Below, in pieces: positions 1-11,200 of a DNA stretch of 64,000 nucleotides (positions are counted from its first letter, which is position 1; the number at the start of each line of letters is the position of its first letter). The stretch is from assembly GCA_907163375.1 (NCBI GenBank), contig CAJQUW010009248.1:124001-188000 (forward strand), written 5' to 3'. Made by a program: the position numbers and the translations under genes. Source of the DNA: Prostheceraeus crozeri. Lineage: Eukaryota > Platyhelminthes > Polycladida > Euryleptidae. Below the pieces are notes generated by a model, which ran no database searches, was not told the DNA's origin, and worked only from the letters and a program-made list of their open reading frames with translations.

Positions 1-1596
1 ATATACAGGGATAGGAAAAATGTCATTCAGTGGAAAAGTCATCACATGGGGAATGTACAGATGTGGACACATATTCACAAGGAAAAAACAATCTCATGCG
101 ATACATAAAACAACAATGTTTATCTACAGAAATCAACATCAAAATACTAATATAAGGATGATTATGCTAAGACGTCTCCTGAATGTGGTAGTGTGGGTTT
201 AATTCTTTTGGGTGGTGGTATGCCTGTATCAGGATGTCCATGTGGAAGAGATATGTTGTGTTCTAACCAGCACCTCTTATCCTCCCATGCTGAAAGCGCC
301 CGTTTCCTAAAAGTATGAGTTTTGATCTCATGCGACTTAGATTTTAAGATTGTCAGATTGACAAACGTTATATTTTTATTTCTATAGGCTCCCTTGAAAT
401 TTTTATGTTTCATATTAGAGACCAATGATCTTGATATGCCTTTAGCGCGCTTAATGCTATCATCACTATCCTTTAATTTCATAGAATACATTTTAGGGCG
501 GAGGAGAATCATTTCAGCTATCTCCTTCCCTGCTGTCTCATCCTTAAAACAACCAAGTTTGGCCTTATTTTTGATGGAGTATAGTGGATGATCAGTAGGA
601 TAATTTGATGTATCAAAATATCTTTCTAAAGATTTTCCTACTTCATTAAAATTTAAATCTTTTTGAGTGGTAATACCTAAGAAGAAACTATCTGTGTCAC
701 CACCCAACAAACGAACCTCTTTTACGAGAGGACACGGTTTTAGTATTTTATAGAAGAGTTGATACATTTCAAGCTTGGAGTAATCTAGTACAGCTTCACC
801 AATATAGATGGGTTTGCACAACTCAACTTCAGATTTTATCATTTTAACACCTATAAGGTCCTCATCGATAATGTCTCTATCGATGAATAGAGGTGATGAG
901 GTCAATTTGTGATACTTTTGATCATCATTAACTAGTTTGTAGTTTACGCGCTTTCTAACATCCTCCATCGTCTTACCAAATAGACTGTTGTTCTTATATT
1001 TATAAAAATCTTTTTCAAAATTATTTTGGGCTAGTGCACGTTTCTGGCTGTTGCTATCAATATATGGTTTGAGGAAGGCTTTCTGTCTAAATTTAATAAT
1101 GCGGTGAACTCTTTTTAAAATCATTCCCATTTCTAAATAAAATTTTAAGATGCTAAAGTGGACTAGATAGTTTTCCTTATCATACTGGGTGAGTAAAAGT
1201 TTGCGGCAAGGCTTATAGTCGGGTTGACCGCATGATTCTAAATCTTTATGAAATTGTTTCATAAAGTCGGAAAACATATCTTTACTCACTTCACCTGATT
1301 CGCGTGCGAGTGGAAAAACTACGGTTTTATGTTTAATATTATTTGGATAGATTAGATCTATCTCAAAATAATATCCCCAATCACCTTCATCTGGGATTGC
1401 TAGTATGTTAGAAGGGTTGGCGAAATGCTGAATTTCACTATCATCTAACCAGCTAAACTCAGAGTGAGGGAGTGGTTTGGATAGTGAACTACCATATAAA
1501 TTATTTTGGTCATAATACTTAAGATGAGTCTGATCATTACCTACTGTTTCAGATTTTAACCTATGTTTATTTACAAATGTGAGACCACCGCGCTTT
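1..1596. repeat. Left copy of a 1.6-kb direct repeat carrying the polymerase 3' half
   Basis: This segment is nearly identical to 6208-7796, in the same orientation and about 6.2 kb away. Similarity already holds at base 1, so the duplication continues out of the window. It stops abruptly near 1596, inside the polymerase reading frame, where this copy runs into unrelated sequence. Only about ten substitutions and one or two small indels (for example in an A-run near 85-90) separate the copies, so the duplication is recent. Confidence 0.95.
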
Positions 1597-1682
1597 TTAA
1601 ATAAAAATTTTGAGTTGCCTCCCATTTTGTAACTTATGTATCTGTAAAGGAAGGATGAAATAGAATTACTAACAGGCGACAT
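162..1682 (-). CDS. Family-B (protein-primed type, PolB2) DNA polymerase, C-terminal two thirds, chimeric 5' end
   Basis: Open frame of 506 codons. Polymerase motif A (D-x-N-N-L-Y-G) lies at about residues 58-64, motif B (K-x-N-N-S-L-F-G-K) at 228-237, motif C (G-G-D-T-D-S) at 327-332 and the K-M-Y-S-M motif at 397-401, all in the order of DNA_pol_B_2 enzymes of protein-primed viruses, Polintons/Mavericks and linear plasmids. The exonuclease domain is missing. Homology to the second copy begins at about residue 31; the first 30 residues come from unrelated sequence past the repeat breakpoint, so the ATG at 1682 is probably not a natural start. The C-terminus ends at the same stop as copy 2, so the 3' end is complete. 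No stop or frameshift interrupts it. Whether it is expressed cannot be seen. Confidence 0.88.
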   Translation of the reverse strand: MSPVSNSISSFLYRYISYKMGGNSKFLFKKRGGLTFVNKHRLKSETVGNDQTHLKYYDQNNLYGSSLSKPLPHSEFSWLDDSEIQHFANPSNILAIPDEGDWGYYFEIDLIYPNNIKHKTVVFPLARESGEVSKDMFSDFMKQFHKDLESCGQPDYKPCRKLLLTQYDKENYLVHFSILKFYLEMGMILKRVHRIIKFRQKAFLKPYIDSNSQKRALAQNNFEKDFYKYKNNSLFGKTMEDVRKRVNYKLVNDDQKYHKLTSSPLFIDRDIIDEDLIGVKMIKSEVELCKPIYIGEAVLDYSKLEMYQLFYKILKPCPLVKEVRLLGGDTDSFFLGITTQKDLNFNEVGKSLERYFDTSNYPTDHPLYSIKNKAKLGCFKDETAGKEIAEMILLRPKMYSMKLKDSDDSIKRAKGISRSLVSNMKHKNFKGAYRNKNITFVNLTILKSKSHEIKTHTFRKRALSAWEDKRCWLEHNISLPHGHPDTGIPPPKRIKPTLPHSGDVLA

Positions 1683-2570
1683 TGACAGTCATTTTTATAA
1701 TCATACAGCTAAATTGTGAGATTGGTGGAAAGTGTCGAACCTTTGAATCCGTTGCAGGCATTACTCAGAGGGGATCTTATCCCAACTCTAAGGCCTCGGC
1801 CCACAAATCCAACCTCCCGCGGACAGAGCGTGCGTCATATCACTGTGTTGGTATTCGGACCCCGATTTTGACATGAAAACCAGTGGATTGTTTACAAAGG
1901 TTGCAAATTCCAAGCCGAAGCTCGCCTCCCACAACTTTATAAAGGTCTTTATTGAAATCAGAAGGTTTGAAAACCCCGAAAATTGCTAAAACTAGTGAAT
2001 TTAAATTTTTCAATATTTTAGCACTACTTATGAAAATTTTAATAAGTAGTCTATCACTTAGGGCAGGTCAATAGCGACCGAACCTTTTTTGAATCAAGTC
2101 AAACGGACTTGTAGAAGCAAAGTTACAAGCCTTTAAAATTTTTGAGTCTTTAATGGCCTGGAGACGAAGGCCATCTCCTGGCGAACCTCTAAGTCTGACG
2201 GCTTAGCTGATATCAGCAATGAAATTTTCTAAGTCGGTTTCTTATAGAAACTCGGAATTTGGAATGTCCGAAGCTATCATCGGAGCTCAGAAAGACGACT
2301 TACCGTTGACAATCTCTCGTCTTAATGACAAGTCTCTGTCGGTTCCCAGCTTATATAGTTTGTGGCGATCAGCTGATGACGTAATATCCATCATCCAAAC
2401 ACTAAAAAACCGTCTATCTCCGGTTCTAGTGCTCCGATTGAGCTGGAAATACACCATTTCCATGTAGAATTTGAGTTTGTCAAGTTCATTTGATTCTATC
2501 ATGTCAGGACTATACACATATGATTTACAAAGCATGCTTTGAATACTCATACGATGAAGTTCTTACTTTC
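1597..2570. other. Spacer between polymerase fragment and minisatellite
   Basis: No supported gene. A short minus-strand open frame (2287-2550, 87 codons) and an overlapping plus frame (2219-2467) exist, but I recognise neither product. The last stretch (about 2490-2640) recurs at 2737-2884 with a few changes, so the tandem expansion that made the minisatellite also copied this unique-looking segment. It may hold remains of another gene of the virus-like element. Confidence 0.5.
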
Positions 2571-3640
2571 ATTTATTTCTAACGTACACACTGTTGAAAC
2601 TTTATTTTTCAACTTGTAAACTGTTGAAACTTTATTTTGTTTCTAACATATAAACAGCTAAAACTTTATTTCTAACGTACACACTGTTGAAACTTTATTT
2701 TTAACTTGTAAACGGCTGAAACTTTATTTCTAACACGATTCTATCATGTCAGGACTACACACATTTGAATTACAAAACATGCTTTGAATACTCATACGAT
2801 GAAGTTCTTACTTTCATTTATTTCTAACGTACACACTGTTGAAACTTTATTTTTCAACTTGTAAACTGTTGAAACTTTATTTCTAACGTACACACTGTTG
2901 AAACTTTATTTTTAACTTGTAAACGGCTGAAACTTTATTTCTAACGCACAAAGCGCTTAAACCTTATTTCCATCATACACACTATTGAAACTTTATTTTA
3001 ATCTGTAAACTGTTGAAACGATATTTTCATTTACAACTAGTAGAACGCTGAGTCTAACTTGCAAACTAGTAAATCCTACGATCGTACTTTACAAACAGAT
3101 AAAACTTTATTTCTAACGTAGACACTGTTGAAACTTTATTTTTAACTTGTAAACGGTTGAAACTTTATTTCTAACGTACACACTATTGAAACTTTATTTT
3201 TAATTTGTAAACTGGTGGAACTTCATTTTATTTCTAACATACAAGCTGATAAAACTTTATTCTTAACTTGTAAACTGGCGAAGCTTCATTTTATTTCCAA
3301 CATACAAACAGATAGAACTTTATTCTTAACATACACACTATTGAAACTTTATTTCTAACATACAAACTGATAAAACTTTATTATTAACTTGTAAACTAAT
3401 GAACCTTTATTTCATTTCTAACATACAAACAGATAAAACTTTATTCTTAACATACACGCTATTGAAACTTTATTTCTAACGTGCACACAATTGAAACTTT
3501 ATTTTATAACTTGTAAACTGGTGAAACTTTGTTTTAATTCTAACATACAAGCAGATAAAATTTATTCTTAACTTGTAAACTGGTGAACCTTCATTTTATT
3601 TCTAACATATAAACAGATAGAACTTATCTTATTCCAAGAA
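2571..3640. repeat. Degenerate ~29-bp minisatellite
   Basis: Roughly 35 tandem units of about 29 bp. Each contains a core TTGAAACTTTATTT followed by CTAAC or TTAAC and a variable GTACACAC or TTGTAAAC part; some units are 5-7 bp longer. Units diverge toward the right end, next to the start of the capsid-like genes. No long open frame crosses it. It lies between two gene blocks of the virus-like element. Confidence 0.93.
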
Positions 3641-3642
3641 AT

Positions 3643-4505
3643 GAGAAGACGTTGGTGAAGAAGATTGTGATTAAGCCAAGGAAGACAAACATGACTCCTG
3701 AAACATTATTGAAGAAATTTAATTATCTCCTTCGAGTTGATGGTAAACAAGTGGCGACATTGACTTATATTAAATCATCTAATCATATGCAATAAGTAAA
3801 TTAAATGATGATGATCTAGTATTAGTTTGTTCAAAAGATTTTCATCAGTTCTTACGACATCGTTCTGCAGCTGTTAATGGAAAATCTGATATGCAACATT
3901 TACCATGTGAAAGGTCAAATCAATTTGATACAGAATGGTCCGTATCTTTATACAGAAAGTGTGTAGAGTCTTTAGGTGGTATCTTACATGAAACAAGAGT
4001 GTTGATGCCTCGCATTATTACTTCGGTTAAATTGGTTGTAGATTATTTAAATGAAGTGATTAATGAGCAACATATTTCATTTTCTGAAAAAGAAGGTACT
4101 TTGTCTCTCACTATAAGTGGAAAAGGTATTGAACTAATTATGGATAAAACTCTAATGGATATTTTGGGTTTTGATCAAAATATCTTTAAAAGTGGTACTG
4201 TAACCAAAGCTAGCGCAGACATGTCACTATCGCGTCGTATTAACTATTTTCAGATATATTCCAATATTGGTGAAGATGTACGTGTGGGAGATGTTGAAGC
4301 TCCATTGCTAGCAATGATACCATACCAGCCAAAAAGCTGCAGTATTTTATCTGAGCATACTTTCAAGAAAGTGCATTATACAAAGCTGAAATCAAACTAC
4401 ATCCCACAAATTGATATTGCCATTTATGACGATGCTGGTGCGTTGATTCCTTTTCATAAAGATGCTGTAACAAGTATCACACTCCATTTCCGAATGAAGA
4501 GTTAA
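3643..4505 (+). pseudogene. Virus-like structural (penton-type) protein, 5' part broken
   Basis: The intact part (3891-4505, 204 codons) has a C-terminal half typical of an uncharacterised protein family found beside protein-primed polymerases in invertebrate genomes (the F54H12.2-like group, thought to be a minor capsid/penton-type protein). Visible signatures are the Y-S-N-I-G-E-x-V-R-V-G-D stretch near residue 122, an A-P-L-L-x-M-I-P-Y segment, and a C-terminus of the form I-A-I-Y-D-D-A-G then T-L-H-F-R. Coding similarity extends upstream to about 3643, but a stop near 3793 and a frame change break that part; the N-terminal half of the family protein is not seen. The next gene follows after about 40 bases on the same strand. 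The assignment rests on pattern memory, not a search. Confidence 0.6.
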
Positions 4506-4544
4506 TGCAAACGTATGCTAATATATTTTTCCAATGTGAATAAT

Positions 4545-6063
4545 ATGGAAAGTGAAAATAAGGACTCGTTTCTAATCTACTTGCCCAGTAATGCTTCTAT
4601 GAATAAATTTCCCAAAAATAAACCATAAGACTATCGAGTAGAATTAAATAGGCCACTGCATTTAGAAGGTGAATGGAGGTTGGCGTTTCTAGTATTTGAT
4701 ATGATAGCAATATTCAGAATGTGAATGATTTGGAAGAAATGATATTGACTCCTCGCACCCATGATGGAATAACGATGAATAATGCATGTCAGTTCCCATA
4801 CAATTTAACATCAGATGGAAAGTGGAACTATAAATGGATTCAGATAAAATCAGATTCTTATGAACCATTTGGGAATGAGAAAATTATTAAGGCATTCAAC
4901 AGTGGTAATACTTCCATCATGAAGAATAAAAATCAGAAAGTTTTTGAGTTTACTATCTATCATTGGAGTGGGAGACAGTTCCTCCGCTTTCATTCTTTTA
5001 CTAAAGGTCTTACGCTGAGGTTGGATAATGAATTCTATCCACATCTTGGTTTTGGTCATGGACTACATCTAACATCAATTGCTACTGCAAATGTTAAAAA
5101 GTTTATTCAAATCGAATCAACAAATTTCATTATAGATTTAAAATATTTGATGAAGATGTTGTAGAATGCGAAGAACGCATCATTTTGAAAAAGCGTGGTG
5201 TTCAACCTTTATCACTTATTGAGTTAGTAAAACGATGGAATGAGACTGTGGGTAAGAAGTATGGAGAGAAAATTATGGCGAACAAAAATAAGTTGGTTAT
5301 TCAGAAATATAATGACAAACTTACAGTTTATTTCTCTCCAACCTTGCGTCATTTTGTAAGACATTATACACCTATTATTGGAAGCGGTGTGGTGTATGCT
5401 TCTCATGAATATCACACTAAAGCTGATTCAGTTAATGATGAATGGTGGGTGGACATCTATGGCGATCGCATCAAGAAAATTTACCAGTCTTATGAAGAAT
5501 CTAAAGTTGCTATCAATATAATGTCGCGTCTATATCATACAGTTGAAAGCTTCATTCATGTAGTAAATCCTTATATACAACAGAAGTTGAAGCATGTGAT
5601 GAAAAGTAAATATGATGTAAAGACACACCACATTTCGTTTTCAATTGAAAATCAACGCGTTGTTCTGAGACTGGGTGATGACATTCAATGTCAATTGAGT
5701 AAAAATTTGAAAAAACTCTTTGGTTTTACAATGCTACAAACAGTGTTTGCTGCTGCGCATACGATTGGTATAGAAACACCAATGACACTTGATAAACATG
5801 AACAGCACCTTTACATTCAAAGTGATTTGATTCTACCTATTTCTGTTGGTGAGAAAAAAGAATACATTTTACGTGATTTCATTCATGATAAAGACGCTTC
5901 ATATGGAATAGTCGAGAAGATGTTTGAATCTATTTTCTATCATCCCGTCGTCAAACAAACTATACCCTCTATTGCTATCAAAATTACCAATGGTTTACAA
6001 GAGTGCATCCATGTGAAAGATACTAAACCCCTCGTAACTTTAGTGTTTCGGAAAACAAAGTGA
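4545..6063 (+). pseudogene. Second virus-like structural protein, one nonsense codon and two frameshifts
   Basis: Three open pieces line up as one gene of about 500 codons: 4545 to about 4628, about 4629-5164 and 5165-6063. A TAA interrupts the first part at about 4626-4628. The frame changes by one base near 4700 and again near 5135-5165. The N-terminus (F-L-I-Y-L-P-S-N-A-S-M) and the E-G-E-W-R-L-A-F stretch match a family that accompanies the penton-type protein and polymerase in animal genomes. The last 100 residues end like the preceding gene (I-A-I-K-I...T-L-V-F-R), suggesting the two are distant paralogues with a similar fold. A plus-strand AATAAA lies at 6158-6163, about 95 bases after the stop. 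Function in the virion is inferred, not shown. Confidence 0.6.
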
Positions 6064-6367
6064 AGTCTTTATACAACATTTATTGAAATATGTGCATGAA
6101 TGTGAAGCAATAGACTTTATACAACATCCACTGAAAATATATACATGAGCACACTTCAATAAACATTGCTATATACAAAAAGTCTTTTTACTTCGTGAAG
6201 GGTGGAAATATACAGGGATAGGAAAAATGTCTTTCAGTGGAAAAGTCATCACATGGGGAATGTACAGATGTGGACACATATTCACAAGGAAAACCAATCT
6301 CATGCGATACATAAAACAACAATGTTTATCTACAGAAATCAACATCAAAATACTAATATAAGGATGA
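6064..6367. promoter_or_regulatory. Convergent intergenic region with poly(A) signals for both strands
   Basis: The structural genes (+) and polymerase (-) converge here. An AATAAA occurs on the plus strand at 6158-6163 and another on the minus strand at 6079-6084. A short phrase (CTTTATACAACAT followed by TTATTGAAA or CCACTGAAA) is repeated at about 6066 and 6115. The part from 6208 onward belongs to the 1.6-kb direct repeat. Confidence 0.5.
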
Positions 6368-7796
6368 TTATGCTAAGACGTCTCCTGAATGTGGTAGTGT
6401 GGGTTTAATTCTTTTGGGTGGTGGTATGCCTGTATCAGGATGTCCATGTGGAAGAGATATGTTGTGTTCTAACCAGCACCTCTTATCCTCCCATGCTGAA
6501 AGCGCCCGTTTCCTAAAAGTATGAGTTTTGATCTCATGCGACTTAGATTTTAAGATTGTCATATTGACAAACGTTATATTTTTATTTCTATAGGCTCCCT
6601 TCAAATTTTTATGTTTCATGTTAGAGACCAATGATCTTGATATGCCTTTAGCGCGCTTAATGCTATCATCACTATCCTTTAATTTCATAGAATACATTTT
6701 AGGGCGGAGGAGAATCATTTCAGCTATCTCCTTCCCTGCTGTCTCATCCTTAAAACAACCAAGTTTGGCCTTATTTTTGATGGAGTATAGTGGATGATCA
6801 GTAGGATAATTTGATGTATCAAAATATCTTTCTAAAGATTTTCCTACTTCATTAAAATTTAAATCTTTTTGAGTGGTAATACCTAAGAAGAAACTATCTG
6901 TGTCACCACCCAACAAACGAACCTCTTTTACGAGAGGACACGGTTTTAGTATTTTATAGAAGAGTTGATACATTTCAAGCTTGGAGTAATCTAGTACAGC
7001 TTCACCAATATAGATGGGTTTGCACAACTCAACTTCAGATTTTATCATTTTAACACCTATAAGGTCCTCATCGATAATGTCTCTATCGATGAATAGAGGT
7101 GATGAGGTCAATTTGTGATACTTTTGATCATCATTAACTAGTTTGTAGTTTACGCGCTTTCTAACATCCTCCATCGTCTTACCAAATAGACTGTTGTTCT
7201 TATATTTATAAAAATCTTTTTCAAAATTATTTTGGGCTACTGCACGTTTCTGGCTGTTGCTATCAATATATGGTTTGAGGAAGGCTTTCTGTCTAAATTT
7301 AATAATGCGGTGAACTCTTTTTAAAATCATTCCCATTTCTAAATAAAATTTTAAGATGCTAAAGTGGACTAGATAGTTTTCCTTATCATACTGGGTGAGT
7401 AAAAGTTTGCGGCAAGGCTTATAGTCGGGTTGACCGCATGATTCTAAATCTTTATGAAATTGTTTCATAAAGTCGGAAAACATATCTTTACTCACTTCAC
7501 CTGATTCGCGTGCGAGTGGAAAATCTACGGTTTTATGTTTAATATTATTTGGATAGATTAGATCTATCTCAAAATAATATCCCCAATCACCTTCATCTGG
7601 GATTGCTAGCATGTTAGAAGGGTTGGCGAAATGCTGAATTTCACTATCATCTAACCAGCTAAACTCAGAGTGAGGGAGTGGGTTGGATAGTGAACTACCA
7701 TATAAATTATTTTGGTCATAATACTTAAGATGAGTCTGATCATTACCTACTGTTTCAGATTTTAACTTATGTTTATTTACAAATGTGAGACCACCG
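6208..7796. repeat. Right copy of the 1.6-kb direct repeat
   Basis: Matches 1-1596 at about 99 percent. At 7796/7797 this copy continues into genuine upstream polymerase sequence, while the left copy jumps to unrelated DNA. The right copy is therefore the less rearranged one and the left breakpoint is secondary. Confidence 0.95.
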
Positions 7797-8228
7797 CGAA
7801 TTCCTCGCTCAAATAAATTATACATCTCTGGATCTTGTAAGAGATGAATGGTCTCACCAGTCATTTTAAAAGCAGACTTAAATGACATGGCTGGCAGACT
7901 GACAAAGTTGACGGGATCTAACTTATCGTCTTCGAATGCCACTCGTCGAAACTCCTGAAATACATCAGCCAGCAAAAATACATCTAACTTAAGGTAGGCA
8001 ATCATATATTCACCAAATGTATGGCAGTCAAATTTTATCCATGCATCTTGTGCATGATCATAATCTTCGGTCTTACATTCTGCGCCGGTCAAATCATTTT
8101 TAAATTTATCTATGGGCGGAAGAGAAGTCTCGCCGAGTTTACTAATCGCATCAAAATATGCATATGGAAAGACTCCTTTCCGTGTGATGACTTCATCGGT
8201 TAGATTAAGTATAGGCTTATATTAATTA
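6368..8228 (-). CDS. Family-B DNA polymerase (PolB2), longer copy, N-terminally truncated
   Basis: The frame is open from a stop just above 8228 down to 6368, about 620 codons. It adds to copy 1 an upstream segment with the Exo III motif (Y-L-K-L-D-V-F-L-L-A-D-V-F, encoded at about 8000-7965) and, before it, the G-V-F-P-Y-A-Y-F-D stretch usual between Exo II and Exo III. Exo I, Exo II and the terminal-protein region are absent, and no in-frame ATG precedes the homology, so the 5' end was lost near 8230. Polymerase motifs A, B and C are all kept. Seven amino acids differ from copy 1 over about 475 shared residues. Neighbours (capsid-like genes, convergent) suggest a Polinton- or adintovirus-like origin. 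No integrase, ATPase or protease is visible. Confidence 0.88.
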
Positions 8229-11200
8229 AGCCACATTCATTCCCCCCCGGAAATGAAATCCCGGCTACGCGACTGCAAACTGTTAAAATTTATAGTTGCA
8301 AATTGATGTTACATTGCAAATTTTCACCGTTAAGACGGCCTTATCAAGCAAATGGAAGGATAAAAGGGAAGACGTCAAAATTCAAAATTCAGTGATTAAT
8401 ATCCTAAGCATTCCTCCCTGTTATCTATTACAGGACATAGTCTTTTGATCAGCACAGATTCTCGAAGGCGCAACTTGATGGTATTGATATCTCGGTCAGT
8501 CATTGTTACATCAATGTCGGATTTACACAATTGAAGGAGGTTATAAACACAGGAATGATGTTGAGCAAGATGTTCACTGATTCGCGTATGCAGAAATCTG
8601 ACGATGCTTCCTATTTTTTACATTCAATTATAATATGACATTCGCCGATTGCCTTGAAACTCACCATACAGATAGAGAATTTCACGCTGATTCCAAATCT
8701 GAAATCCGTTTTCCAATCCGATGCTTCGTTTTGAAGCTAGAGCCCAAAACGTCCCAAATTCTAACTCTGTCGTTTTTCGCCAATGTCCCAAAATCTTAAA
8801 TGGCGTCTCACATCTAAACGAAGACAGATAGGAACAAGCTGATTCTTTCAGTGAATTTGTCTCACTCTTAGCTTTCAAACGAGCTATGGCACGACAAAAT
8901 CCGTCCACTGGAAGCCAAAATCGAAGCGAGCTGTCCAGAGGGGGGGGGGGACGTCAGCGAAAATTTTTCTCTCCGATGGCGTTCAAATTCACCATACCGA
9001 TGCAGAATTTCACGCCGAATCCGAATCTGGCCTCCGTTTTCTCATCCGACCCCTCCTTCCACTCGAACCAGCCCATTTTACAACCCAACATTCAGCAGAT
9101 TGCACGAAAAACATCACACACTATAGCCTCAAGACTAATCCTGGCGGTCGCCCAAGTCCACCACGACACTCTGTCGTTCCAGAAGGGGGGGAGTCAGCGA
9201 ACATTTCGTGAACGTGAACCAACCTGGCCGGCACACCACGACACTCTGCCGTTCCAGAGGGGGGGGGGCGCCGGTCGAGTGTTTGTCACTTGCTTACTAC
9301 TAGTGGGGATCATTGATTATTCCTAATTATAACATTTTAAAATGCTTATTTGCCGCTATTTATAAAGGCGGCCTTTAATGGGTTAAATGGAGAACCTATG
9401 GTCAAAATGAGCATTGATAGAAAAACAAATGATTTTCCAAAAGAGGAATTTTTCCTACTTCTGATACTACAAATTCATCATTAAACATGGAAATTGTCTC
9501 AGGTAATGACGGAAAGGATCATATGCTGATAACTATCAATTCACTCTGCTCGCATCATCGTCAGTGTGCTTTTGCAGCACGGAAACTTACGTTCCATACA
9601 TGTTCCTCGATCTGCTTACATTTCGCACAGAATTCTCTTATCTCGACAAATATAGCAGCGAAGCATCGTGACGATTCATAATCCTGATGACCAATGAATG
9701 CGTCGCTGCTATGAAGTCTGACGAAATCAGACGATGCTCTGTGATTACAATAGGCCATTTCTTTGACAAGGGTGAGTCAATCACGTAGAAGCTATTCAGA
9801 AATTTTCTTCGAACAGTCAGAATGTGTGAAATTAGAATTTGGCACCAAATTGTAATTGATAGTTGCAGTCTTGATGCTCCATTGACACTCCTTACACTCC
9901 TTGATATTTTGGTGTAATTTTTGTCCGGCAACATCAGCTCCAGCTTTATATTCTTTGAATGAACGCTGCAAAGCATAGAGTAAATATATTAAGTATAGTA
10001 GCAACTCAGCAACAATTAAATTCCCTTTATGTATACAGTTTCAATTTTATTAGATAAACTCGAATGAGATTCAGCATCATACATGCGAGATATGCAAATA
10101 TTTTACATTTTTCGAGAAATTTTATATTTGACTGATCGTGATAGCATGGCAGATGGAATAATAGCATCTTACAAATCCTCCGTGTCATGTCAACCTGTCT
10201 GGAGAAGTAATATAGTTTGTTAAATTAGCAATCCGATGAGTTACCTTCACTTCAATACATCGCCTTATCAATAGGAGCATCCTAAGAATGATCAAATCAC
10301 AAGCTATAACCTGACACTGGAAGAGCATGTGAATCATCTTCGATATCACAGACTTGCAAAATAAATACACATTGCATATAAAACCAATTAAAAATAGTGT
10401 TTGAATGCTGCACGAAAATCTTTAGTAATTCTACTACTGTTTAGGGCATCTATAAGTACGGATTCAAAGCAAACTTTATCTGAGACGTTCCAATAAAATT
10501 TAGGACTTTGCCGACCAGATCATCTGGCAGCGAAGCATCATTACTGATAAATGATAAAAGAAATCAGATGTTAACCAATTAAAATTCAAGATTATCTGGA
10601 AGCAGCATCAAAGTTTGGGAGCAAATGACCTACGAGACCGTCGAAATACCATTCAGGTAGCCGCTGACAAGTGAACGCGGTCTGGTAGCAATGAAAGCCA
10701 AACCATCTTCATTTGTGAAGAAATATTAGCTACTTATGAGTTAGTTTGGCAAAGAAATTCACTTCATTTTGTAGCACGCGCTTTACGGTGTACAAAAACA
10801 TCACATGTCACAAAATTATTTAGAGCACTTCATCGGTTACTGAATGAAAAGTCAAAATCTCCTAAAAGATGACAAGGATATTTCCTGAGGGACTGTAGAA
10901 GATTGCAACATCAAGGTTCATTTCATCGGATCATTTTGAGCTTCATGATTAATCTATGCAACATAAATAAACGCAGAATCGTCTTGCGTGTGTCTGTCTG
11001 TGTGTTTGCGGTCACCATGAGCTGTGAATGATTTCGTTCCTAGAATAGTAGGCAAGATAGTATCACTTGTAAGTCTTTAATTGGCACTGAACCGTAAATC
11101 GGTTTCTGTTTGTCACGTAATTCGCATATTTTTAGGTAGAATCACTCCACTCATTTTACGAACTCACCACTCGTTTTCACGACTTTGCTTCGATGACTTC

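Noticed and set aside
2219-2550. Small genes on either strand at 2219-2467 (+) and 2287-2550 (-)
   Set aside because: Overlapping open frames without recognisable family; at most one is real and I cannot tell which.
2571-3640. CRISPR-like array (units ending in GTTGAAAC)
   Set aside because: Units are contiguous and degenerate with no unique spacers, and the surrounding sequence is eukaryotic. It is a minisatellite.
162-8228. Host replicative DNA polymerase
   Set aside because: The motif set is of the protein-primed PolB2 type, the copies are truncated and duplicated, and they neighbour viral-type structural genes.
8886-9326. 146-codon open frame with proline/serine-rich product
   Set aside because: It overlaps G-run repeats, has no domain and no splice or family support. 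Probably chance.
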